Assembly (NCBI GenBank): GCA_947650285.1
Contig: CANTFL010001444.1
Span: 372,001 to 436,000, forward strand
From: Hyaloperonospora brassicae
Lineage: Eukaryota > Oomycota > Peronosporomycetes > Peronosporales > Peronosporaceae
Direction: 5' to 3'
Length of the DNA: 64,000 nt
The position numbers and the translations under genes were made by a program. The first letter of the stretch is position 1, and the number at the start of each line of letters is the position of its first letter. This document shows, in pieces, positions 1-9,500 of the stretch. The notes below the pieces were generated by a model that was given only the letters and a program-made list of their open reading frames with translations, ran no database searches and had not been told where the DNA came from.

Positions 1-3000
1 AAGGACGTAATCATAGATGGTATGTCAAAGAGTACCATCTTTTCGTCCATGGATCTGATGGATGGATTCTATCAGATCCTCATGCGTGAACGGGACATCC
101 CGTTCACGGCAGTGAGAATCCCCAGCGGTATGCTGTGGGAGTGGCTAGTTATGCCACAGGGGCTGAGTAATACTCCTGCAACATTCAACAGATGTGTCAC
201 AAATCTGTTGAGACAGGTGCGAGATATCGCACCGAGTTACTTCGACGATGTGTTCGTCCATAGCCGGGCTATGGACGGAAAGACGGACGTTGAAGTTCAC
301 AGAACTCACGTTCGTCAGGTTCTTCAACTTATGCGCAAGAATAAGTTGTACGCTAACCTCAAGAAGTGTATATTCGCGGCTAGCGAAATACCACTTCTTG
401 GGTGCATCGTGGGTAAATACAGCGTACGCCCTGATCCCGAAAAGATCGAGGCGATCACCGAATGGCCAGTGCCAGTCGATGTCAAGGGACTAAGGAAGTT
501 CATTGGTCTAGCGGCGTACTTGCACAACTACTCGCGAAACCACGCTGAGATGACTGTTCATCTTTCTTGCTTGCTCAAGAAAAATGTTAAGTGGTCATGG
601 AACGCTGAGTGACAGCGTTCTTTTGAGGGTATCAAGCAAAGCTTGATGCAATCGCCGATCTTGGCGATTGCAGATCAGGACAGGCCATTTCATGTGGTCT
701 GTGACGCCAGCGATTTTGCAATCGGCTGTGCGTTAATGCAGTTCGATGCAGATGGCGCGGAGTGCGTCATCTGTTATCAATCGCGTCAGCTGCAAGCAGC
801 TGAGCGTAATTACCCAGTGCATGACAAGGAACTCCTTGCCATGAAATATGCACTGGCTAAGTTTCGCGTCAATCTCTTGGGAGATAGACCGTTTATTGTC
901 TATACGGACCATGCGTCATTACGCACGGCCGTAAACAGCCCACACCTCTCGCAAAGGATGGCGAGGTGGCTGTCTTTCTTCGCGGAGTATAACTTCTCCG
1001 TGGAGTATAAACCAGGACGACTCAATGTCGTCGCTGATGCGCTTCCGCGCCGGCCCGATTTCGAGCCGGACGCACAAATCAACAGTGAGAATAAGCCCAC
1101 TGTTGGGACACTGTCAGTCAGTGTCCCGTCTTCAAGTTTACTTGACGACGTACGAAAAGCATACGCGGAAGATAAGGATCTTCTGCGACTGATGGATCAT
1201 CTGGTGAATCCACCCAGTAAATCCATGAGGGATTTACCGGCTTTGTACCGATCCTCATCGGATCGGTATAGTACACGCAACGGATTGCTGTACTATACAG
1301 CTGTTGCCGTCGACACGCCTCGTGTCGTCGTACCCGCTCATCATGATTTGCGTTTACGCATCATGTATGAGTGTCACGATGCCCCAACAGGTGGCCATCG
1401 TGGTAGAGAAAAGACTTACCTCACGGTAAGTCGTGACTTTTACTGGCCACGCCAGTATCAGTTTGTCCGCAAGTACATACGTGCTTGCGAGGTTTGCCAA
1501 CGGGTGAAGCCTAGTCCTTCATCCCGTGCGCCATTGCAGACTCTGCCTGTTCCGACAGAGTTCTGGCAGTCCGTTTCAATGGACTTCGTCTTCGGTTTTC
1601 CCGAAGACGCTCACAAAAATAATGGTATTCTTGTGTTTGTTGACCGATTCAGCAAGATGGTCCATCTTGCTGCTGTCCCTGAGTCGATCAAGGCTCAAGA
1701 TTGTGCTCGTGTCTTTCTAGACACGGTCTTTAGACTCCACGGGTTACCCCGTGAACTCGTATCCGACCGTGACCCTCGGTTCACGGCGTCAATTTGGCAA
1801 ACCGTGTTCCGTTCTCTCGGAACACGATTGAAGATGTCTACTTCTGACCATCCCAAAACAGATGTTCAGATGGAACGTGCCAATCGTGTTCTCGAAGAGA
1901 TCCTTCGAGGGTACGTCTACTCGTTCCCGAGCTGGAGCGAATTCCTACCCATGGTGGAATTCGCCATCAATAATTCGGTGCATGCTTCCACACAGCACAC
2001 ACCGTTTTACGTGAATGGCCTACGCCATCCACGTGTGCCCACCCTTCTAGAGTGTGACTCTTGGATAAGGGGGGGAGGGACTCGCTTGAGCAAAGACCGT
2101 TTTGGCTCTTGCTCATCACGTGTCGACGCTAACGTCGTCACGTATGATGCCGATGTCGATCAAGTCGACATCGATGAAGAAGATCACCTCAATAATAGCG
2201 ACGACGCTATTATTGACTCGGATGATGATGACGATGCTGGTATATTCAGCATCGTCACCGATTATGCCAGCGAGGAAGAAGACAACCTCGCTGAAGAAGA
2301 GAGCAATCTCTTAGCAGTGCGCACGAAGCGCACTGAAAGAAAAAACAAAGAGTCAGCAGAGAACTTCCTGCTGACTCGAGAAGCGGTAGTCCGTTTCGTT
2401 CAGGACTCCATCGCAAATGCTGTGGTCCGTCAGAAACGGAACGCAGACAAGATTGGAAGAGCAAATGTTCTTTCATTTAAGGTTAACGACCTAGTACTAC
2501 TGTCTACGGTAAACTTACCTGGGCATGCAGTCACTAGTGTCGGCAGTAGTTTACTACTGCCGAAGTACATTAGGCCATTTCGAGTGTTGCATCGCAAGGA
2601 CAATGCATACACACTCGAATTGCCACGTAAGATTCGCACGCATCCTATGTTTTACGTGGGAAGGCTCAGGCCGTACTGTCAGTACGAGCCTTCTTCTTCC
2701 GATGAAGATAGCCCCTACGTTCAAGAACACCCATCAAGTTCTTGCGTTCGCGCTCCAGACGATCCGTCTGGTCGCGTAGATAAGATACCTCGGAACTCAA
2801 CCGAGATATCTCCCCGCGAGCTGTCGCCAGCTCGCCGAATAGGGGGCGGACATCCCGCTCGACCTGAAGCTGCGCTGTGGTAAAATCGGCGCGATCCCTC
2901 GCCCAATCAGCCTCGTGATACTTGCGGTTCTTCCGCACGGTATCAGTCAAAGCGTAGCGCCGGTCGCTCTCGTGCTTCAAGTCATCGCGCAATTCATCGA

Positions 3001-3294
3001 TTGCGCGATACATCTCGAAAGGGTCGAGATGGTGAACCGAATCATCTGGACGAGGTCTTTCCTCCTCCACCACATCCTTTGGTGGATGCTCACGGTGATC
3101 AACGCTTTCTAGTGGAGCGTATCTTGAATCACCGTGGCGATTCAGGATCAAGGACGAGCTACCTCGTCCAGTGGAGAAGGTATCCACCCTCTTGTAACAG
3201 CTGGGAGCCCCGCTCTCAGCTGTTGATGGATGTTGAAGGTCTCGTCCGCCAGTATGACGAGACCCATCCGATGAGTCCTCGGGCCCACCGGTAA
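1..3294 (+). pseudogene. pol: Retrotransposon Pol (RT-RNase H-integrase-chromodomain) with two in-frame stops
   Basis: One reading frame runs from the window edge to 3294. It is broken by TGA at 610-612, between RT and RNase H, and by TAA at 2881-2883, between the spacer and the chromodomain. RT shows the YFDD catalytic box near 238-249. RNase H follows at about 690 (VVCDASDFAIG). The integrase has the HHCC finger (about 1340-1510) and the DDE core (D in SMDFVFGF, D in SDRDPRF, E in QMERANR). The usual HPQTDGQTE box is altered to HPKTDVQME. A run rich in Asp/Glu (about 2110-2310) separates the integrase from a GPY-like stretch. The chromodomain occupies about 3110-3290 (VERILNHRG, YLVQWRRYP, SWEPRSQL). 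Both stops could be real mutations or readthrough sites; mutation is more likely. Confidence 0.88.
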
Positions 3295-4273
3295 ACACGC
3301 GCTTCTGGCGCTTGTAGACGGATTGCAAGTTTGCAATCGCGTCACGCATCTCCTCCGAGATGTGTGCCCTTCCCCAGGGCGAACTTAGGGAATACACGTC
3401 CCTATGTGCACGCTGCAAGTTGTCAACGCAACTCGCACAAGGGTCTCCCCATGTGAGGCAAGGAATGTCTGCCTCACTCGACAAACAGTGCAACCGGTAC
3501 CTAGCACCGGTTGGCGTTTGCCTTTCGAACCTGAGGCGTGTCACCTCAAGTTTCTTGAGCCACCCTTCTCGTCCAAAATTCTTTACGTTTTGGACGAACG
3601 CGTTCCACGCAGCCAAAAGCGATGCTTTGTCACGCTTTTGGTTGCCGTTGTACCATCACTGTCTAAGAAAGACATCGAGATAAAAGTCTTCTTCAGCGCG
3701 AAAGTTCTTCGCGCTGGAACTCAAGCCGTGAAGCTCAGTCGCATCGAATAAGGGTATTCGATGGTGTTGACTTGTCTCGTGAGATAAGCTATTGATGAGC
3801 CGTTCGGGCAAACGCCACGGCTTCGGCTCATCACGCTTCACAGTGGTACCTCTGTCGGTACCACGGCTCCCAGATTGACGACGGCTCACGCCATCGTCAT
3901 CACGCTCTTGCGAAGACGCACGATCCGGTGGTGGTAAGGAATAATATTCCTCACCGCCCTGATCATCGTCATCACTGCCGAACAGACTGTGATGCAAATC
4001 ACGAGTCCCTTCGTTCGGCAGTGGCCTTGGCGAATACTGAGGCGTCGCCGGTGAGCGAGACGCCTCTGGCGCATTGGCCGAGTCAGACACTTCTGACTCG
4101 CCAGAGTAGATTACCTCAACGTCGGGGTCATCATGCGCACGCGCTGAGTTGCCGCGTGCACCTGCAGCACCTGTTGCTGCAGGCGAAGAAGGAGCAGTAG
4201 ACGACGAACCGTCTGCCGCAGAGGCTGGCACAGCACCGGGCTGTGTGGGTCTTGAGTCACCTCGCATAGACAT
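2666..4273 (-). pseudogene. Long antisense ORF of the retrotransposon, one in-frame TGA
   Basis: On the strand opposite pol, one frame stays open from an ATG at 4273 to 2666, about 536 codons. The single interruption is a TGA at 3656-3658. The N-terminal 200 residues are Ser/Pro/Ala- and acid-rich. The middle (about 3640-3380) looks like a folded domain with closely spaced Cys (PCLTWGDPCASC). The C-terminal part (about 2990-2700) is charged and predicted coiled coil. The last 630 bases overlap the chromodomain end of pol, where antisense openness could be a codon-bias shadow. From 3295 to 4273 there is no sense ORF, so openness there is less easily dismissed. Extra antisense ORFs between pol and the 3' LTR are known in some plant Ty3 elements; I know no function for this one. 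Confidence 0.5.
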
Positions 4274-4390
4274 GTTAAGTGTGCGAGGTCAAGCGGAAAG
4301 TGAATGGAACGGACCCAACAAGTGCTCCCTGTCCCAATGGTGGCCAACGGGTGGCCGCCATATTTTCGAGTCACAAGGTGACTATCAGTT

Positions 4391-4399
4391 AAGGGGGGT
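4391..4399 (+). other. Polypurine tract of element 1
   Basis: AAGGGGGGT lies two bases before the TGTAAC start of the LTR. This is the expected plus-strand primer site. A matching purine run lies before the second LTR at 5066-5079. Confidence 0.7.
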
Positions 4400-4401
4400 G
4401 A

Positions 4402-4795
4402 TGTAACAAGCCAGCCCGTTACATGGAATTGTCACTCTAAAGAAAGTAACAATAAAGAATATGAAGTTGAATATTCCTTGAAAAATATCACCGACAATGG
4501 TGATATTGGTGAAGCGACCAAAGGGTCTGCTCATTGGTTGATATCGTGATGATATCAACCCACCAATCGCCGCAGGACGCGCGCAATGAGTGGTGACGAA
4601 GCGTCACCATACACTGAGTTATATTAACATAATTAAGTCAGGTTAAACAAAGAGACAGTAGCAAAAAGACTTGGTCATATTAATACAACAGTTTTACTTT
4701 ATCCTTATCCTACGCTTCCTCGTTCGCCTCGTGTACGTCTGTCGGGGCACCCGAAACCCTTGCGTTAAGTTCACGCAAGGGTGTGCCCCGTTACA
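4402..4795 (+). repeat. LTR 1 (3' LTR of element 1)
   Basis: This 394 bp repeat begins TGTAAC and ends GTTACA, a perfect 6-bp terminal inverted repeat with the TG..CA ends of LTRs. It directly follows the polypurine tract. It shares a middle block (an ATCAACCCACCAATCGC-like run followed by GGACGCGCGCAAT) with LTR 2 at 5081 and with the decayed LTRs at about 54.36 kb and 61.99 kb. Confidence 0.85.
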
Positions 4796-5080
4796 TGCAA
4801 CTATGGATGTTGCAGGCTGCTTATTAGCATCATCAGGCGATGATGCGCCTGCTGCCAAGTATCGGGTGTCTCGGCTTCCGGCTGCACGCATCCGTGAAGC
4901 CGCTTCGGACGCAGCCTTCCTCGCGGAGCGCATGGACCGACTCGTCATGCGCTTTAAAGGCAAAATGAGAAGGGAAAGACCAACAAGTGCTACCCGTCCC
5001 CAGAGCTACACGACGGTGGTCTCTCTGTCACCAATGAATTAATCACTCACTATAGTGACTGAAGGTTAAGGGAGGGGTGA
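4796..5080 (+). other. Residual internal segment between two LTRs
   Basis: This 285 bp piece lies between LTR 1 and LTR 2. Its right half matches the sequence before LTR 1 (ACAAGTGCT, CCCGTCCC-like blocks, then a purine run AAGGTTAAGGGAGGGG), so it is the 3' end of another element of the family. Its left half has a short open frame in both directions (sense 4803-5042, antisense 4963-4796), and neither is a recognisable protein. The structure LTR-internal fragment-LTR suggests recombination between elements or a large internal deletion. Confidence 0.6.
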
Positions 5081-5518
5081 TGTAACGGGGTGAGCCCGTT
5101 ATATAAATTGGTGCGAAAGTACCAATTTTGGATATTATCCATTTTGATAATATTCAATTAACATCACTCAAGAAAAGCGATGTTGTCGGAATATTACCTC
5201 GAAGGGTAATATTTGTGGAGGGGTCCACACCTTAAACCACCAATCGCTGCTGGACGCGCGCAATGGGTGGTGGACAGAAGACCCACATAGGAGACAGTAG
5301 TTTACTATAGTTAGATTAAGACGAAAGATGATTTAGTAAGAAAACGACTATTAAATAAACAGTTCTACTTTTCCCTCAAGACATAGCTTTCGAGTTCTGT
5401 ATTGTCTTGGTCGCGCTTCCCCACGCCACGTGTACGTGACGTCGGGCGTACGCCTCCTTGTATTGTTTCAATACAAGGCTCTTGCTCAGTTATCTGAGCA
5501 AGAGCGTGATCCGTTACA
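5081..5518 (+). repeat. LTR 2 (related but distinct LTR)
   Basis: This 438 bp repeat begins TGTAAC and ends GTTACA and is preceded by a polypurine run. It shares the conserved central block with LTR 1 but differs in length and in much of its sequence, so it belongs to a different subfamily or an older copy. No partner with the same sequence is visible in the window. Confidence 0.8.
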
Positions 5519-6536
5519 TTCAGGGCAACTCCGTTTGACTGACTGTCGCCCGCGGCCGTTGGCTCAGCAGTTTCTCACAGCAATAAGCCAGAGGCCGAGA
5601 ACAAGCAGCAGATAGGACGCATCGTTGTGTCTGACGGCTGCAGGGCTTTTGGAGTAATGTATGGAGCAGGTGCTGTGATTCGCAGCGTGCGGACCAGGTA
5701 GATACGAGCCGATGTGTATCGCCGTCATGAATCTGGATTTAGTACCTATATTCTGGTCGAAGAGCGTAAAATGCGGCATTTTGTGCAGAAGACCCGGTCC
5801 GGACGTACAAAAGCCGCATATTTGAGAAAGAGACTAAACAGCGCCAGCTGAAAAACTGGCGCTAGTGAAGCGCCAAGAACACATTTGTGCGTTTCTACCC
5901 TTCTGGACTGGCTGCGGCACTTCATTCTCGTGAAAAGGCAACAAAATGGGGTCTGCGGGAAGCGATCGTCATGCGCCATGAAACTGCATGGATACTTGAA
6001 TGTGGACGGCACGTAGGGTACAATTTAGTTACTCAGATTAGAGGGTCGAGCATTGCTTTGCGATGAGTCATGTGGGGAAGATTGCAGAGGGGGGGATAAG
6101 CATCGTGTTCTGTCGTGGCTGTTTTCATCGCGCCCATTTTGTAGTAACACTTCCCAATTGTTTTTTCTGTCCGCGCAACAGCAAATCCTAAGAAACTGCA
6201 CCCCACGCAGCTTCAAGCGTCGATGGCTGTGCTTCGTCTTTACTGTCCATGACAAGACGAGTGCGGCGCACTCACTCGACCTAACAAACTGTAAACAATT
6301 CGCCCTGCGGATCGCCTGGCTACCTTGTCGAAAGCATAGCGACTTAGGTAGTTTGTTCACGTTCCAACAGTGAGCTCAAGCATGTTTATCATATCTAGGA
6401 CACACAGAGACCTACCCGATGCACCTAATAAGAAACGGTTAACTCCTAGTCGGCAGCGGTGACTGCCTACATGGACGACTCTAGTAACTACAAAACATAC
6501 ACTATTACAAATAACAGGCTTTCTAGCTGAACATTT
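5519..6536. other. Intergenic, no supported gene
   Basis: I see no gene with family features between LTR 2 and the 3' end of the flippase gene. One frame at about 5694-5848 reads as plausible protein but is closed by stops on both sides and was not recognised. The right part is probably the flippase 3' UTR. Confidence 0.5.
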
Positions 6537-9500
6537 CTAAGCATTTTTTCTTCCGCGAACCGACTTGAACACTTTCTTGATCGATGCGTGTGCCCCAAAT
6601 GACTTGGCATAGTCGACGTCGCTCGTAGAAGATGCTGACGCCACACTACCGTTTAGGTTCTCAAGCTCTGAAAATGCGTAGCCATGATATGAACACTTAC
6701 GGCCTGCGCTGAAGCACGGACGAGATCCAGCCGCTGCATTTGCCTCGATGGATGCAGCTGCACATCCAGAAGACTCCAAAAACGACGGCTCCACTCCGGC
6801 ATCCAAGCATTCATCGCTGCCAGTGGCACAAAGTGTCCCACGAATGCGCAAATTACGCTTCTTTTTTTCTCGGACTTGCAATAGTCCTGCTGCATGATCG
6901 GAGCCGATGGTGTCGTCGTCACTGGATGGTTCAGACAAAGAGGATGCGATCAACCTCTCACCAAGCGGCGATGACCGCATAAAGTTTTCGTCCAGTCTCT
7001 CCACTCGTGGCACATCACACCATGCAGCATCCGACTTGGATCGACGAAGCTCGAGCAACATGCTTCGTGGGGAATTCGGTAAGCCCATGAATTCTCGTTC
7101 CTGGAGAATGTGGTGCATGGACGGCAGAAAAAATCGGCGCACCAATTTCCAGAGACCATCTCTCAAAAGGCTCAATGACAGCACGAGGAGACATACCAAC
7201 CAGAAAGTTGGTGTCTTTTGAAGGTACTCCATTTCGCCAGTAGCTTGTGGAAATCCAGCATTTGGTAGCGAAATCACGAAGCCAACTCCAAACCATAAAA
7301 GTATAGACGCAATCACTGCACACAAGAACTGCCACGTCAGCATGAATGTTTCAAGACACAGCTTTGCGTTCACGACGACTACAAGATTCGTAAACACCAC
7401 AAACCCCATCGTGACCAGCCCGCTATCTTTCCCTGTCTCCGAAGCAATGGTAGAAAAATCGCCGGTGTTTGGACCGAAGCCTGCAAAAGCCCAAACGGAA
7501 ACGAAGAAGATCACGATGGAGTGCCAGACGCCATTGAATATCCATGGCCAGAACACGCGACGTGCTAGCAACATGTTTTTCTGGCCAAGTGCATAGAGGT
7601 ACGGAAACTTGGAGGCACTTACCGATGATACGTCTTGGTCAAAGACAGCAAAAAGTACCAACGGCACACTTGTGTAAAGCACATTGAAGCTTTGTGCAGC
7701 TACATCCAGGATAAGCGGCTGACCTGAAAACCCGCAGAAGCATCCAAACCAGAAGGCAGAGAGCACATATGTCACGTTCTTGTAAAGCATGTAGCTCATG
7801 AGTTTGGCCACCCGACGGTAAGCCCACCGGCCGTGTACAAACAGTAGCCGCTGCAAGAAGCGAAATTGTGCCAGGGCGTAGTCCGAGGCATTCACAGCCT
7901 GTGCTCCTTCTTGACCAGAAATGCCTACACCGATGTGGGCTTCTTGGATCATTGCCACGTCATTTGCTCCGTCTCCGATTGCGAGCGTTACGCTCTCGGG
8001 CTCGAATTCGCGTACGAATCTGACAATTTCGGCCTTCTGCTTCGGAGATACGCGACAGCATATTACTGCCGATGCGCACTGCCTCGTAACTTTGTAAAAG
8101 AGACTACGTAATCGAGGGCGGAGAGCAAAGTCGAGAGCCTGCCCGTCAATCACAAGTGCCAGCTTTGATGAGTCAAGTTCGTTCTGATGACCCTTTCCCC
8201 CTCGCAAACTTGCAGCGAGAGACCCGTATTCAGGCGTACGAGTCGTTCCGTTGTCAGCCTCAATCCCGACGTCGTACAAAGACTGTTCATCCAGTGTTGA
8301 CATGTCAGGTGTTTCTGCATCAGTCGCAGCTGCCGAATACATCGAGCGTCCACCAAGTGCTGAATAAGTCGTTGACATTCCACGCGTTCCATTCCGCTTT
8401 CGCTGGTGCTTCATCGTTTTGTCCATCGGTGCACTAAAAGGAAACTTGGCTAATAGTATTCTTGCATTGCCCCAAAAGCCGCTTGCTTGGTTTGTAGTTT
8501 GGCGTGGGCCATCATGAGCGTGGCAGCGAGTATGTATGGCTTGATCGACCCTTGGACGAGTATCATACATCGATGCCATGAACGGCGATTGATGACGCGA
8601 CGACGGACTAAGATCAGCACGCTGAGCCAACTCTTGTAGCGCTGAAGCAGTCGATGCGGGATCGTCGCCTCCAATTTGATGTACGACCGTATCGTGAGAA
8701 AGAAGAGCACTGGCATACCCGATGTTCACAGCTGTCTCCATCTTGTCACCCGTCAGTGTCCAAATCTTAATATTCGCCTCCTGCAGTAGACGTAGCGTCG
8801 TAGGCACACCAGCCTGCAGTTTGTCTTGGATAGCTGTGATTCCCAAAAGAACGAAGTCGCGCTCCATTTCGTTTATGAGGTGGTCGATTGCATTCGAGCG
8901 ACCTTGGCGCCGCTTCGCTAGCTCCTCAATGGAGGTAGAAGCCTGTGTAAAACGAGCATTCCAGTCATCGTGCTCGCGGCGAGTGATGGTTTTATACGCG
9001 AGGCAAAGAGTACGCATTCCAGATTTTGCGTACAAAGTAAGTTGATCAACCGCTTGCTCATGCGCCGTGTGACCACGCAATGTCGCGCAATCAACAGCAA
9101 GCCGCTCGAAGATGACATTGTCGGCGCCTTTGCAAAGAAGTTCAATGGTTCCATCGGGAGTCTCCACAATCACTGTCATGCGCTTGCGATCGCTATCAAA
9201 CTCGAGCACATTGAGTATGTTGTATCTACGAGGCGCTGTCGATCCCGGTTCCAACAGCATTAAGGCGTCAGGAGTTCTATCGACAAAGCGCACGTTGCAG
9301 AATGCCGCGGCAGATACCAACGCTTGTTCGTCGGGTGATGATGCAGAATATTCCGGATAGGGTGTGTTGTACATTTCTGCGAGAGGCTTCGTGGGAATCA
9401 GCGTATGACACAATGCCATGTGTTGCAAAAAGTGTCGAAGAGTTTCTGCCTGCTCGCCTCCTGCCTGAATATCAGCAAAGAGTTCGGTAGGGTCGAAATC

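Larger units (their letters stand above)
1..4795 (+). mobile_element. Ty3/gypsy chromodomain LTR retrotransposon, 5' part outside window
   Basis: This is a sense-oriented Ty3/gypsy element cut by the window start inside reverse transcriptase. The order seen is RT, RNase H, integrase zinc finger, DDE core, an Asp-rich spacer, a chromodomain, a 1.1 kb tail, a polypurine tract (4391-4399) and a 3' LTR ending in GTTACA. The order RT-RNase H-integrase defines Ty3/gypsy, and the C-terminal chromodomain places it with chromoviruses. Only two stops interrupt pol, so the copy is far younger than its relative at 54.36-62.4 kb. Gag, protease and the 5' LTR lie outside the window, so its age cannot be estimated from LTR divergence here. 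Confidence 0.9.
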
